Assembly: GCA_947494195.1 (NCBI GenBank)
Contig: CANLUC010000003.1
Coordinates: 427,543 to 491,542, forward strand
Origin: an uncultured Nesterenkonia sp.
Lineage (GTDB): Bacteria > Actinomycetota > Actinomycetes > Actinomycetales > Micrococcaceae
Direction: 5' to 3'
DNA length: 64,000 nt
This document shows positions 1 through 9,400 of this stretch, in pieces. Under the pieces are notes generated by a model. It was given only the letters and a program-made list of their open reading frames with translations. It had not been told where the DNA came from and searched no databases. Both the position numbers and the translations under genes were made by a program. The first letter of the stretch is position 1. The number at the start of each line of letters is the position of its first letter.

Positions 1-137
1 CGTCCGGCCTCCTGATCGTGGTAGCGAGGTGCATCGTCGGCGTCTGCCGCGAAGATGCCCTCGGCCTGTTCGTCTGTGATGTCGTCATCGAGATCGACCT
101 GCACCCCGCAGAAGGGGTCTTCCTTTTTCCAGCCCAT
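1..137 (-). CDS. phage hypothetical protein, N-terminal part only
   Basis: An ATG at 137 is preceded by a good GGAGG ribosome site, and 45 codons are visible before the window edge. The visible part is acidic (a run of Asp around residues 16-20) and begins MGWKKEDPFCGVQVDLDDD. No family is recognised. It follows a terminator hairpin, so it is probably expressed separately from the tail genes. The position after the tail-tip genes is where lysis functions often lie, but nothing in the visible residues shows that role. Confidence 0.6.
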   Translation of the reverse strand, partial: MGWKKEDPFCGVQVDLDDDITDEQAEGIFAADADDAPRYHDQEAG

Positions 138-163
138 AGCAACCTCCAGGTGTGTTCGGGCAT

Positions 164-194
164 GAGTAAGGCCCCGTCCATGTGGATCGGGGCC
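164..194 (-). terminator. rho-independent terminator after the tail-tip operon
   Basis: A perfect 7-bp stem (GGCCCCG / CGGGGCC) with an 11-base loop is followed on the minus strand by TTACTC. It lies between the stop of the 167-residue membrane protein and the ribosome site of the next gene. Confidence 0.6.
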
Positions 195-212
195 TGGTGT
201 CGTCGTGTTGGT

Positions 213-716
213 TTATTGGCGCTGTCGTCGGCGCATCCGCTCGATGTGCCTGCGGATCTTGTGCGGAGAGTCGGTGTCCGGCGCGGGCGGCTTGGAGCCG
301 CGTGCGCGCCAGTCATCGAGAACGAATCCCGCGACCTCTTCGATGAGTAGCTGCTGGTCTTGGTTCTGCGCCTGCTGCGTGCGGTTCTCCTCGCGCAGCT
401 CACGGTTCACCTTCCACAGCGCCTCGTGCTTGCGATTGAGCTCCGCATAGGCCGAACGCAGGTCCTTGACCTCGGCGTCGAGGCGCGCCATCCATTCGGT
501 CGCCTGCGCCCACGTCGCCCCGGAGAGATCCGCCTGACGATCCTGCGCAGCTTGCTCCAGGATCGCCTGCCGGTCGGCCTCTGCCTTAGCCGCGTCCGCC
601 GACCGTTGCGCAGCCGCACGCTTAGCGGCCGTCCTGCTCTTGTGAACCCCCAGCAGCCACGCGAAAAGGCCCGTGACGGCGGCGGCTAGCACCGGGTCGG
701 GTACGGCGTCCATCAT
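213..716 (-). CDS. phage membrane-anchored coiled-coil protein
   Basis: The 167-residue product has one hydrophobic N-terminal segment (about residues 7-24), a basic Ala/Lys/Arg patch, a long predicted coiled coil (about 35-125) and a basic, Arg-rich C-terminus. It may start at the ATG at 716 or at the one three bases on; both overlap the stop of the preceding gene, indicating translational coupling. Position after the tail fibre genes and an N-terminal membrane anchor would suit a holin-like or other lysis-associated role, but there is only one membrane segment and the long coiled coil is unusual for a holin. Function is not established. Confidence 0.7.
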   Translation of the reverse strand: MMDAVPDPVLAAAVTGLFAWLLGVHKSRTAAKRAAAQRSADAAKAEADRQAILEQAAQDRQADLSGATWAQATEWMARLDAEVKDLRSAYAELNRKHEALWKVNRELREENRTQQAQNQDQQLLIEEVAGFVLDDWRARGSKPPAPDTDSPHKIRRHIERMRRRQRQ

Positions 717-910
717 CCGGTCGCACCCTCCTCCGGCGTGGACTCCAGCTCCGCGACCCGAGCGTTGGCCTGTTCGAGCTCGGCCCGAACCTGTTCGAGC
801 TCAGCCCGGACCTGTTCGAGCTCCAGCTCTGTGAACGTGAGTTGCAAGTCGGCGTCTGCGAACTTCATGGTTTGCCGCCGGATCACCGACTCATTGGTTT
901 TCTGATCCAT
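713..910 (-). CDS. small phage coiled-coil protein with heptad repeats
   Basis: A 65-residue, strongly acidic protein with consecutive seven-residue repeats (EQVRAEL twice, then degenerate copies), encoded by near-identical 21-bp units between about 767 and 832. The pattern is a textbook heptad coiled coil. The ATG at 910 has a GGAGG site eight bases upstream. It may oligomerise with the neighbouring 167-residue coiled-coil protein, with which it overlaps; this is inference from adjacency. Confidence 0.7.
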   Translation of the reverse strand: MDQKTNESVIRRQTMKFADADLQLTFTELELEQVRAELEQVRAELEQANARVAELESTPEEGATG

Positions 911-921
911 GTGTGTGCCTC

Positions 922-1413
922 CTAGAGCTTTGTATAGAGCGACGTGACGACGTCTGGCGTCCAGTCCGGTTGCGAGGTGTGCGCCTGCCGCACCTCGTAG
1001 GGCTCCCCCTCATAGGTGAGCGGGTCGCCCACCGCGTAGGCGTGGCCGTTCGGATCCCACTCGCCGTCGCCCGAGCCGCCCTCCGGCGCGACCTCCTCCC
1101 ACCAGCGATAAGACTGCGGATCGTCGGGGTCGCCCGGCATGGCCGTGTTCGCGTTGACCTTGCTCCGGTAGAGCGCCCCCTCGCGGGTCGCCGTCCACCC
1201 TTTCGGGTAGGCATCGTGGGCGCCGGAGGGCTCATCCCACTCGGCGCCCATCACGCGACCCGTCGCTGCGAGGTATTCCCGATTCAGCTTGTCCATCCTT
1301 TTCGGGATCTCCTCGGCCGTCTTGCGCTGCCGCATTTCTGCGCTGATGATGCCGAAGCTCTCACTGAGCTCGGCAGGGCTCATCGCCTGCGCCTCCTCCT
1401 GCGTGACGTTCAT
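922..1413 (-). CDS. phage tail-tip carbohydrate-binding protein
   Basis: The 163-residue protein has an N-terminal helical region followed by two short modules, GWTATREGALYRSKVNANT and GHAYAVGDPLTYEGEPYEV, of the type seen in family 5/12 carbohydrate-binding modules (aromatic, Y..GD..Y.G..Y spacing). It lies directly after the large Tal/fibre gene, overlapping it by four bases, and so is probably an accessory host-surface-binding component. The assignment of the modules rests on residue spacing, not on a search. Confidence 0.7.
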   Translation of the reverse strand: MNVTQEEAQAMSPAELSESFGIISAEMRQRKTAEEIPKRMDKLNREYLAATGRVMGAEWDEPSGAHDAYPKGWTATREGALYRSKVNANTAMPGDPDDPQSYRWWEEVAPEGGSGDGEWDPNGHAYAVGDPLTYEGEPYEVRQAHTSQPDWTPDVVTSLYTKL

Positions 1414-4400
1414 TCCACTCCTCCCAGCGCCTTGACTTGCGCCTCTAGATCGTCCAGCCGTGTTTCCTGCTCTCTGTTCCAGAGGATCAGCGCCTCGGGG
1501 ACACGGTCATAAGCGACGCCGAGCAGCGAGCCGTCCTCGTCCCAGGTGTTGAGCACAGTGAGCCCGAGCTCCTCGACGTCCTGCGCGATCAGGCCAAGCT
1601 GCACGGGCGGGTTGCCGCCCCGCTCCATCTCTCCACGGTCGCGGAAAGTCGTCGGGTTGAGCCGCTTGATCGCGTCCAGATCCAGCAACGGATCCCGATC
1701 GATGTCGATCTTTCCTCCCTCCAGAGAGGACGACCGATACATGATGTAGTTGCCGTCCTGGTAGACATTCGGGGAGTACGAACCGCTGCGGGTGTACACC
1801 TTGGAATAGGCACCATTGGACGAATGGCGCCCCGTGATGAATCCCTCGGTGGCATCCGAGTTACTGGCATTCGTGCCGATCCGCACCTCGCCACCGGGAT
1901 CACGGGTCTCCAGGATGAGATCCTGTCGAGCCGAAACCCTCGTGGTGTGCCGGTCACTGTGAATGCCCTCAATCTGGTCACGCCCGATGCTGAATCGGCC
2001 GTCCTGCCAGAGCGCCACACGAGTGCGGTCGTGCCCACCGTCCTCGCGGGACGATGCGAACACCGTGAGCCCGCCGTCGGCCTCCCCCTCAGCGCCCGTG
2101 CCCATGCCGAGGTAAGCCGGGTCCAGGCCTCCCCCAGACAGGATCTCCAGGCGAGGGAATGAGAAGTTCGAGTCAGGGCCTTTCAGCCACACGTACCGCG
2201 ATTCGGTGCCCGACCGGATCGTGCCGATGGCCTCGACGTCACCAGCGAAAAAGGCGCCGCGATAGCCTGCGCGGAACACCGTGTCGCCGTTCTGCGTCGC
2301 CGCGAACTCGCCACCGTCCGCGCCGCCCGACATTCGCGCCCCGCCGGGACTATCGCCATAGATGCTGTCTGCCGTCGAGACGTTGCCGCCGATGACGTCG
2401 GCGCCCTCGACGCGGCCGCCCATAATGACGGCGCCCTCGATCTGCTTGAACTTGGCGCTGTTGCCGAGCAGAGTGTCGATCTGCGCCTCGGAGAACTTCG
2501 CCATGCCAGCGAACAGGATCTCCATACGAGCCTCGCTCGCGGCGAGGTCGTCCACGTCGATCTTCGGCGCCTTGACTGCGCCGTCCTCGATCTGGACGGC
2601 GCCGACTTTCTCGTAGAGCTGCCAGCCGGTGAACCACTGGTAGCCGTCCGTGGTGTCGCCGTTCTGGTGGTTGGCGTACACCTGAATGCCCGCCTCGGTG
2701 GCTCCCCCTGGCGCCGTGAATGAGCCTCTAAACTCCTCCCACTCGTAGCTCAGGGTTTCCGCGCCACTGATCGGGTAGGGGTTGGAGGCCCCATCCGTCA
2801 GCATCTGAATGTAGAACCGTTTGCCCGCGTTGTCCCCGCGCACGAGGACTCGGAGGTGGTACTGCTGACCTGCTTCCAGGGGCACGACGCCCTCGGACTT
2901 CGTGGTGGTTCGGCCCTCGACCCATAGCGAGGGTTGGCCGTCGGGTCCGTTGCCGTCGTTGCGCCCAAAGTTGGAGTCGCCGCCCCAGAACGCCTCGTGC
3001 CCCTTGTCCCCCTGTGTGAGTGAGGCATTAGGGATGAGGTTCGAGCCGCGACCGACGACCAGCTTCTCCAGAGAGATCGCGTGGTCCTTGATGAGCACGC
3101 CGCCGATCAGGGCCTCATCAAACTCGGCCAGCCGACCCCGGATCAGGTTCACCATTGCCGAGTCGAGGAATGCCTTAGAGGCAGTGAAGTCCTCCATGTC
3201 GGCGTGGCGGGCCTTGATCCCTCCGTCCTCCAGCGCGACGCCGCCGATCCAACCCTCACGAGCATCGAGTCGGTCGTACACGCCGAGGTTCGCGAAAATG
3301 CGGTCGGCCACGACGCGGCCGAATGCCGCGTTGTCGGTGACGAGCAGCCAATCCTGCTCCTCGTGATCCCACCAGTAGCGAGCGTTGTTCTCGGCGGTGT
3401 TGATCCAGATGCCCGACTCCGCAGCGGCATTCGGCGTGTCGCCGTCCCAATAGCTATCAACCGCCGCGTGGGCCTCGGCCTCGGTATCGGCCACCGCGAT
3501 GACGACGCGGTCTACCCAAAGACGAGAGCCCACGTTGTCACCGGAGTCGATCTGGATATCCAGGTCGCCTCGATCACGGTCTGCACCGGCCTGCGTGACC
3601 CATTTGTACTCGGCGCCCGTGTACCAAGGCGCATCGATCCACTCGCCATTGGCAAACCCCGACGTGTCGCCAAAGGTTCCCCAGCGGAATTGCACTTTGC
3701 GCGACTGCTCGGTGGCGACCAGGGCGCGGGCCGCGAGCCACTGCCCACCGTTGAAGTAAACACGGCCGGATCGGACTCGTGCGTCTCCGGTCCCGTCTGA
3801 GGTGAGCTCGATGAGATCACCGCTGCCGCGATGCCCCCAAAATGCTTCCCAATCCGTAGTGCGCCAGTCTGCGAACCCGACATGCCACCATGAGTCGCCG
3901 TCCTCAAAGGACGGATTTTGCGCGAGGTTTCGCGCCACCTCCACGCCGTTCACACGCTTGATCGACTCGGAGGCGTGTGCGCCGTAGGCCCACTCATAGG
4001 TGGCGGCGCCCTGCGGGGCCGGGGGTGGCGTGTCTTGCGTCCACGTCTTTGCGTTCGTCCCCGTCAGCGCCGCGACTCCGCTCGTGACGGCGTCCAGCTC
4101 TGACGTTGACGCCTTGGCCTCTAGGTCGTCCTCCAGTTCGCCCTGCCGCTTCTCCAGCGCGCTCATAGCCTCGGGATCCCACTCTGAGTCCCACTCGTCG
4201 CGGAACTCCTGGAGGTTCGCCATCGTGGACGTCAGCGCCGCAGTCAGCGTGGTCTGTAGACCCTCGCCCACGCGGTCGGATATCGATGCGACCTCACTGC
4301 GAATCTCCTCGGAGTCCACGAGCTCGGGCGCGTCGATCACCAGGGCCTCCGACCATTCCGAGATCGTCTGCCCATTCCAGCTCACGAGCCGGAACCACAC

Positions 4401-5732
4401 TGCATACTCGCCAGCCACACCGAATGAGACCGAGGAGACGCCGCCCCCGCGAGTGTCGATCACCGTGCCCGAGAATGACTCCTCACTCTCCGGCGACGGG
4501 ATCGATCCATCCGCCAGCAGCTTCGCAGCCCTGGTCTCCAGGGTGCCGAACCGCTCCGGGATCGTCTCGAAGACACCGTGCTCGTCCTGCCCGTTCCACC
4601 GCACCTTGCCGTTGCCGAGGTTGTTGATCGACACGAGGATCGGCATCGACGGGCGAGGCTGCGGCACCGAGATCGACTGGTCGGGTCCATCGGCCGGCCG
4701 ACCCGAGTCACCGAAATAGGAAGACTCGACGCCGTTGTCCAGCGACGGCGGCAGGTAGGCCAGCGTCAGGCGGTTGACGGTGGCATCCGAAGACGTCGTG
4801 ACCTCTGTGACCTCGGCGCGCAGCTTCGCGGGGATCACGTTGTCCCACACGTAGACCTGATCGCCCAGGTGCAGCGTGCCGAGGTCGAAGTCGTCGGCAC
4901 CTTCGACGGAGGTCGTGGCCGCAGCGGTCAGCGTGTAGCTGATCTGCGGGTAGGCCTCCTCCGCCAGCCGCTTCTGCGTATCGCGCAGCAGATTCTCCGC
5001 CACCGTGTAGCGCGAGTCCTCCCAGTACTCCTCCTTGCGGTGCTGGCGAGCCTCGGCCAGGCTCATTCCCTGGGCGAGGTAGTAGCCGTAGTCCTCGACG
5101 GAGGTCTCGCCACCGTTCACCGAGGCCACCGTCAGCCCGTCCGCGCCGGTCGGGTGAATGACCGTCGTGCGCGGAGCCTTCTCCACCTTGCGGATATTGG
5201 TGAGCTGGCGGCCGTAGGTGAAGACGATCTCGTGGACCTTGCCCGCCTGCGGCGTGATGTTCACACGACGCCGCAGCGAATCGAAGGTCAGCCGCGAATC
5301 CTGGTGACTCGCGAGGAACTTGAGTGCATCGAGCACGGTGATGTCCTCGAAGTCCGACCGGCCGTAGCGGACGTGCTGCACCTCGCCCATTGACCAGCGG
5401 GTGCCCTCCAGCGCCACGCCCACAGCCTGCGGCAGCGTCCACGAGTTCACCTTGTAGGACTCCAGCACGTGCCCCTTGAGCTCGGCCTGCACCTCGTCGG
5501 CCTTGAACTCCGCCAGACCATCGGCGCGCTCGCTGTCGATCTCATCGATGGCGAACCGGCGGCCCTTGAAAATGACCTGCTGTTCAGACCGCACGCCCTT
5601 CGCCTCCGCGAGCGACGTGGTCACCGTCAGCCGGTTGGTCGAATCGCCCCGGTCGCGCAGCTTCCAATCGGCCGCCTGGAACACGCGCAGCGGGGTCTCG
5701 TCCCAATCCAGCAGCATCGTGGGTCTAGACAT
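1410..5732 (-). CDS. tail-associated protein / fibre: Tal domain plus S74 chaperone
   Basis: A 1440-residue tail-tip protein. About the first 330 residues resemble the Tal/prophage-tail baseplate domain that caps siphovirus tails. The middle part has a fibronectin-like segment near 360-460, coiled coil near 490-560, and two jelly-roll-like carbohydrate-binding modules beginning near NLAQNPSFEDGDSWW and NLIPNASLTQGD. The C-terminal about 110 residues match an S74-type intramolecular chaperone (LDAIKRLNPTTFRDRG, QLGLIAQDVEELGL, PEALILWNREQETRL), ending in a short coiled coil. S74 domains trimerise fibres and then cut themselves off at a Ser; YRSSS just before the domain is a plausible cleavage site. 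This makes it the likely receptor-binding fibre. It follows the distal tail gene with one-base overlap. Confidence 0.85.
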   Translation of the reverse strand: MSRPTMLLDWDETPLRVFQAADWKLRDRGDSTNRLTVTTSLAEAKGVRSEQQVIFKGRRFAIDEIDSERADGLAEFKADEVQAELKGHVLESYKVNSWTLPQAVGVALEGTRWSMGEVQHVRYGRSDFEDITVLDALKFLASHQDSRLTFDSLRRRVNITPQAGKVHEIVFTYGRQLTNIRKVEKAPRTTVIHPTGADGLTVASVNGGETSVEDYGYYLAQGMSLAEARQHRKEEYWEDSRYTVAENLLRDTQKRLAEEAYPQISYTLTAAATTSVEGADDFDLGTLHLGDQVYVWDNVIPAKLRAEVTEVTTSSDATVNRLTLAYLPPSLDNGVESSYFGDSGRPADGPDQSISVPQPRPSMPILVSINNLGNGKVRWNGQDEHGVFETIPERFGTLETRAAKLLADGSIPSPESEESFSGTVIDTRGGGVSSVSFGVAGEYAVWFRLVSWNGQTISEWSEALVIDAPELVDSEEIRSEVASISDRVGEGLQTTLTAALTSTMANLQEFRDEWDSEWDPEAMSALEKRQGELEDDLEAKASTSELDAVTSGVAALTGTNAKTWTQDTPPPAPQGAATYEWAYGAHASESIKRVNGVEVARNLAQNPSFEDGDSWWHVGFADWRTTDWEAFWGHRGSGDLIELTSDGTGDARVRSGRVYFNGGQWLAARALVATEQSRKVQFRWGTFGDTSGFANGEWIDAPWYTGAEYKWVTQAGADRDRGDLDIQIDSGDNVGSRLWVDRVVIAVADTEAEAHAAVDSYWDGDTPNAAAESGIWINTAENNARYWWDHEEQDWLLVTDNAAFGRVVADRIFANLGVYDRLDAREGWIGGVALEDGGIKARHADMEDFTASKAFLDSAMVNLIRGRLAEFDEALIGGVLIKDHAISLEKLVVGRGSNLIPNASLTQGDKGHEAFWGGDSNFGRNDGNGPDGQPSLWVEGRTTTKSEGVVPLEAGQQYHLRVLVRGDNAGKRFYIQMLTDGASNPYPISGAETLSYEWEEFRGSFTAPGGATEAGIQVYANHQNGDTTDGYQWFTGWQLYEKVGAVQIEDGAVKAPKIDVDDLAASEARMEILFAGMAKFSEAQIDTLLGNSAKFKQIEGAVIMGGRVEGADVIGGNVSTADSIYGDSPGGARMSGGADGGEFAATQNGDTVFRAGYRGAFFAGDVEAIGTIRSGTESRYVWLKGPDSNFSFPRLEILSGGGLDPAYLGMGTGAEGEADGGLTVFASSREDGGHDRTRVALWQDGRFSIGRDQIEGIHSDRHTTRVSARQDLILETRDPGGEVRIGTNASNSDATEGFITGRHSSNGAYSKVYTRSGSYSPNVYQDGNYIMYRSSSLEGGKIDIDRDPLLDLDAIKRLNPTTFRDRGEMERGGNPPVQLGLIAQDVEELGLTVLNTWDEDGSLLGVAYDRVPEALILWNREQETRLDDLEAQVKALGGVE

Positions 5733-6457
5733 CAGGCGTACCTCGCTTCATATGTGATGGAAAGGCTGCCGCCCGGCGAGGTCTCGATGGTCGAGCCGTC
5801 GCGCATCTGCGGGTAGACGCCGTTGATGTTCTCCACGTTCAGCACACCGCCGACGCGGGTCTCCTGCCGCGAGCAGTCGATACGGATCTGCTGCCCGCTG
5901 GAGATCCCCGTGTCGATGGTCAGGCGCTCGCCGTCCACCTCGACCCATGCGGCGCCGACATCGGCGTCCAGCGTCCAGAGGATCACCGGCTCGACGTAGC
6001 GGTTGGTCTCGACCTCGACGACGCCGCCCGCTGGCGACGTGGTGCGCTCCTCGCCGTAGAGGAATGGCTGCGGGCAGTAAAGCAGCAGCTCCCCTCGGAC
6101 CGAGCGCGGTGTCCTCGATCGATCATCTGGACGGTGACGCACGAGGGCCTGATAGTGCCCGTCCTGGTCAGAGAACTCGCACCGCTGGACGCCGTACCCG
6201 ATGAGCTTGCCCAGCAGCCGGGCCGCCCGCTGCTGGTCGGCGCTGTCGGTGAACTCCAGCCGGTAGGAGACCGCCACCTCCCTTGCTGGGAGGTAGTGGT
6301 CCACCAGGCGCACCCCATCAGCGCCGGGCCTGCCGTCCGATTCGATCTCCTCCTCCACGGGATCTCGCCCAGCGACGTTGGTGATCTTGATCGCGTGCCC
6401 CTCGGCCGCCATCGCGGCCGCGAGATCCACGCCACCGATCCAGCATGTGACAGACAT
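5732..6457 (-). CDS. distal tail protein (Dit-like)
   Basis: The 241-residue protein sits between the tape measure and the Tal/fibre gene, the usual place of the siphovirus Dit protein, which forms the hexameric hub joining the tail tube to the baseplate. The N-terminal half has the beta-rich pattern of phage tail-component proteins (DHYLPAREVAVSYRLEF, then RAARLLGKLI), and the C-terminal half looks like a galectin-like beta domain. Its ATG directly follows the TAA of the tape measure gene. Confidence 0.8.
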   Translation of the reverse strand: MSVTCWIGGVDLAAAMAAEGHAIKITNVAGRDPVEEEIESDGRPGADGVRLVDHYLPAREVAVSYRLEFTDSADQQRAARLLGKLIGYGVQRCEFSDQDGHYQALVRHRPDDRSRTPRSVRGELLLYCPQPFLYGEERTTSPAGGVVEVETNRYVEPVILWTLDADVGAAWVEVDGERLTIDTGISSGQQIRIDCSRQETRVGGVLNVENINGVYPQMRDGSTIETSPGGSLSITYEARYA

Positions 6458-9400
6458 TTAGCTCCTCCGATCTTGGCGCTTCTGCGAAGCCAGCCCCTTG
6501 GACATCGTGCGGACGACGTCGTCGTCCTCGACCGCCATCCGCACCTGGCCGAGCAGCGCACCGTTTTCCAGGTAGAGCGTGCCGGTCATGGACGACGGGC
6601 CAGCCGGAGATGGAGCTGATGCGGGTGCGCTGCCCTGTACTGGGTAGTGGTTGCTGACCGACGCGGCCTCTCCGTCGCTCACTGGGCCATTACCCGCGAG
6701 CGCCAGGACGTCGTCCCCAGCGAGCACTGCCTGCCGCATCGCGAACATGGCGTCGTGTCCACCGGCCGCGTTCACCTCGGCGGTGGACCACATGTGCTCA
6801 CCGTTGGACGCCATGATCGGCACGTCGTCCGAGGTGCCAGAGCCGGGCCCGTAGATCGGCCCACCAGTCGCCCTCGTCACGCCGCCGTTGGTCCGGCTAT
6901 CGCCAGCATTGAGAGCGCCGATGGTGTGCACGGTGATGTAGGAATCACGGTTGCGGGCCGCGTAGTTGATGCTGCTTTCCGCGTCCCACGTCGCTGCGTC
7001 CACGCTGATACTCGCTCCCGAGCGACTCACAGCGCCCAGCAAATTTCGTCTCGCGACGTCTGCTGGGTAGGTGTTGCCGTCAATGGTGATGTTCTCGCGA
7101 CCGTTCCGAACGGCGCGCATCAGGCTCCACAGCACGGACGACGCTGGGTAGTCGTTGGCCCCCATCGTCACGTCCTCAGACGAGCTGCTGATCTGACCCC
7201 GTAGCTGCTGGAGAACGCGGTCCGCAGGGACCTTATTGCCGTCGATGTTGACGTTCTCCCACGAGTTCTCGACAGACCGCAGCAGCGACTCCAACGCCGC
7301 GTCTGCGGGCGCCCGCGTTGCGTCGATGGTCACGTCCCCCTTGGACGAACCCACGGCACCCATAAGGCCGTTCAGTGCCTCGTCTGCGGGGTAGGTCTCG
7401 CCGTTGATGGTGACCTCGCCGGTCTCCTCATCGATCATCCCCATCAGGGCTTCCATCGCCTGCTCGGCGTTCATCGTGTCGCCGTTGATGGTGACGTCGC
7501 CCCCGGCCTCATCGATGACCGCGCCAAGCTCTCCGAGTCGTCCAGTCATAGCCGTCACCGCGTCATGCACCTTTGCGGACATAATCTGCGGATCGATCTC
7601 GTCATTGAACTTGGCGCGGATGTCATCGAGTCCGCCCTGGAGGCCGCGCATATCCTCCGCCGCATCCTGGCCTGACTCACCCAGCTCGCGTGCGTTCTCT
7701 GCCGCGATCTTGAGACCAACCCCGGCGGTCGCCATCTCAGAGTTGTTGGTGATGACTCCCAACGCCTGTGCCGCGCTGCCGAGCCCATCAAGGAACGGCG
7801 GAAGCGTGCCGGAGATGAACCCTGTGAATCCCTCGGTCATCGAGGCTGCTGATTCGAGGCCCATCTCTGCCAGGTCCAGCACACCGTTCCCGGCTTCCTT
7901 GAAGAACTCCATGATCGGGCCACGATTCGCGGCGACCCAGTCCGAGGCCCCGGCGATGTCATCCGAGAATGCCGAGGCGAGGGCTGCCTTGATGCCGTCC
8001 GCTGCGGTCTCGATGTTGCGCTGTGCGCCTTCGATCTCGGTAGCCGAGTTCTCGCCGATGGTGTCGAGGAGTCGCTGTGCTGCCCCCTCGGTTTCACCGA
8101 GTGCGTCCTGCGCGGTGCCCAGGTCCAGGGCGAACAGTGACGCGCCAAGGTCCTCGCCGGGCCCACCGAACAGATCCGCGATGACCTGCTGGACGTTGCC
8201 GCCTTTGTCCTCGACGGTTCCGAGGGCATCGAACACGATCCCCATAGCCTCGCGTGCCGCCGGTCCACCCTTGTTGAAGCCCTCGCGCACCTTCTCGACA
8301 TCGACCCCAAGGATCTCCATAGCCTCGATGGCTGGATCTGTACCCTCGCGGATGCGGAGGCCCATTTCCTTTACGGCGTCTGCAACCTTGTCGGTATCTC
8401 TAGCACCGGCATCCATCGCCTGACGGATCAGGCCCATAGCATCGGCGCCGTCGAGGCCGACCATCTCGAACTGCCCCGAGTACTCGTTCAGGGTGTCCAT
8501 CAGGTCATCAGAGATCGCGCCCTGCGAGGTCTTGGCGATGAGGTCGAACGCCTCCTCGGCGTCCGCAACGAGACCGGTCTTGAGCATCTGCCCCACAGCG
8601 CGGGACGCGCCTGGGATGTCGTACTCGAATACCTCCGTGATGCCGGTCAGTTGATTGATGACCGCTGTGATCTGTTCCTGCGTGGCGTCCTCATCGATGA
8701 GCCCTTGCTGGAGCGCGTGCCGCGCAGTGTCCAGATTGGCCTCTGTGGACTCCCCGAACGCGGACGCGTAGGAGTTGCCAGCCGCCAGGCCGAAGCGCCT
8801 GGAGGTAGCCTCATCCAGTCCGGTGCGGGCAGAGAACAGATCACGGGAGAGCTCGACCGCGAGCCCTTCCTCGATCCCCTGGATGAGTGCGCCGCCGATG
8901 GCCGCGCCGATGCCGACCACGGCGCCAGCAATAGGGATGGTCGCGAGAGCAGCGATGACTCCCTTGGAGAGCCCCTTACCCGCGTCCTCGCCTGCCGCGT
9001 CACCCTCGGCGCCCAGGCCGCCGATTGCTGCCTCAGCCTGGCTCGTGTCCGCTTCCACTGCCATCTCGGCGCGCAGACCGTCCAGCGCTCGGGCCCGAGA
9101 ACGAACCTCGCCGAGGTTCTTCTCTGCCCTCTTGATGTCGGCTGTCACCGCAGGAGTGACCTCCATACGCCGCAGCACTGTCAGTTCACGCTCGATGTCG
9201 TTCTTCTTCGCCTGAGCCTTGGCGATGTCGGCATCGATCTGCGGATCGAACTCTCGGCGCGCCAAGGACTCGCCCGCCTTCTCGACCGCATCGATGGCCT
9301 GCTCTGCGCGGGAAGAGTCAGCATCGACCCCGACCTCTGCGGACGTTCCGTCGATGGCGCCCAGCGCAGACTGTGCGTCACCGATTGAGGACTCCGCCTT

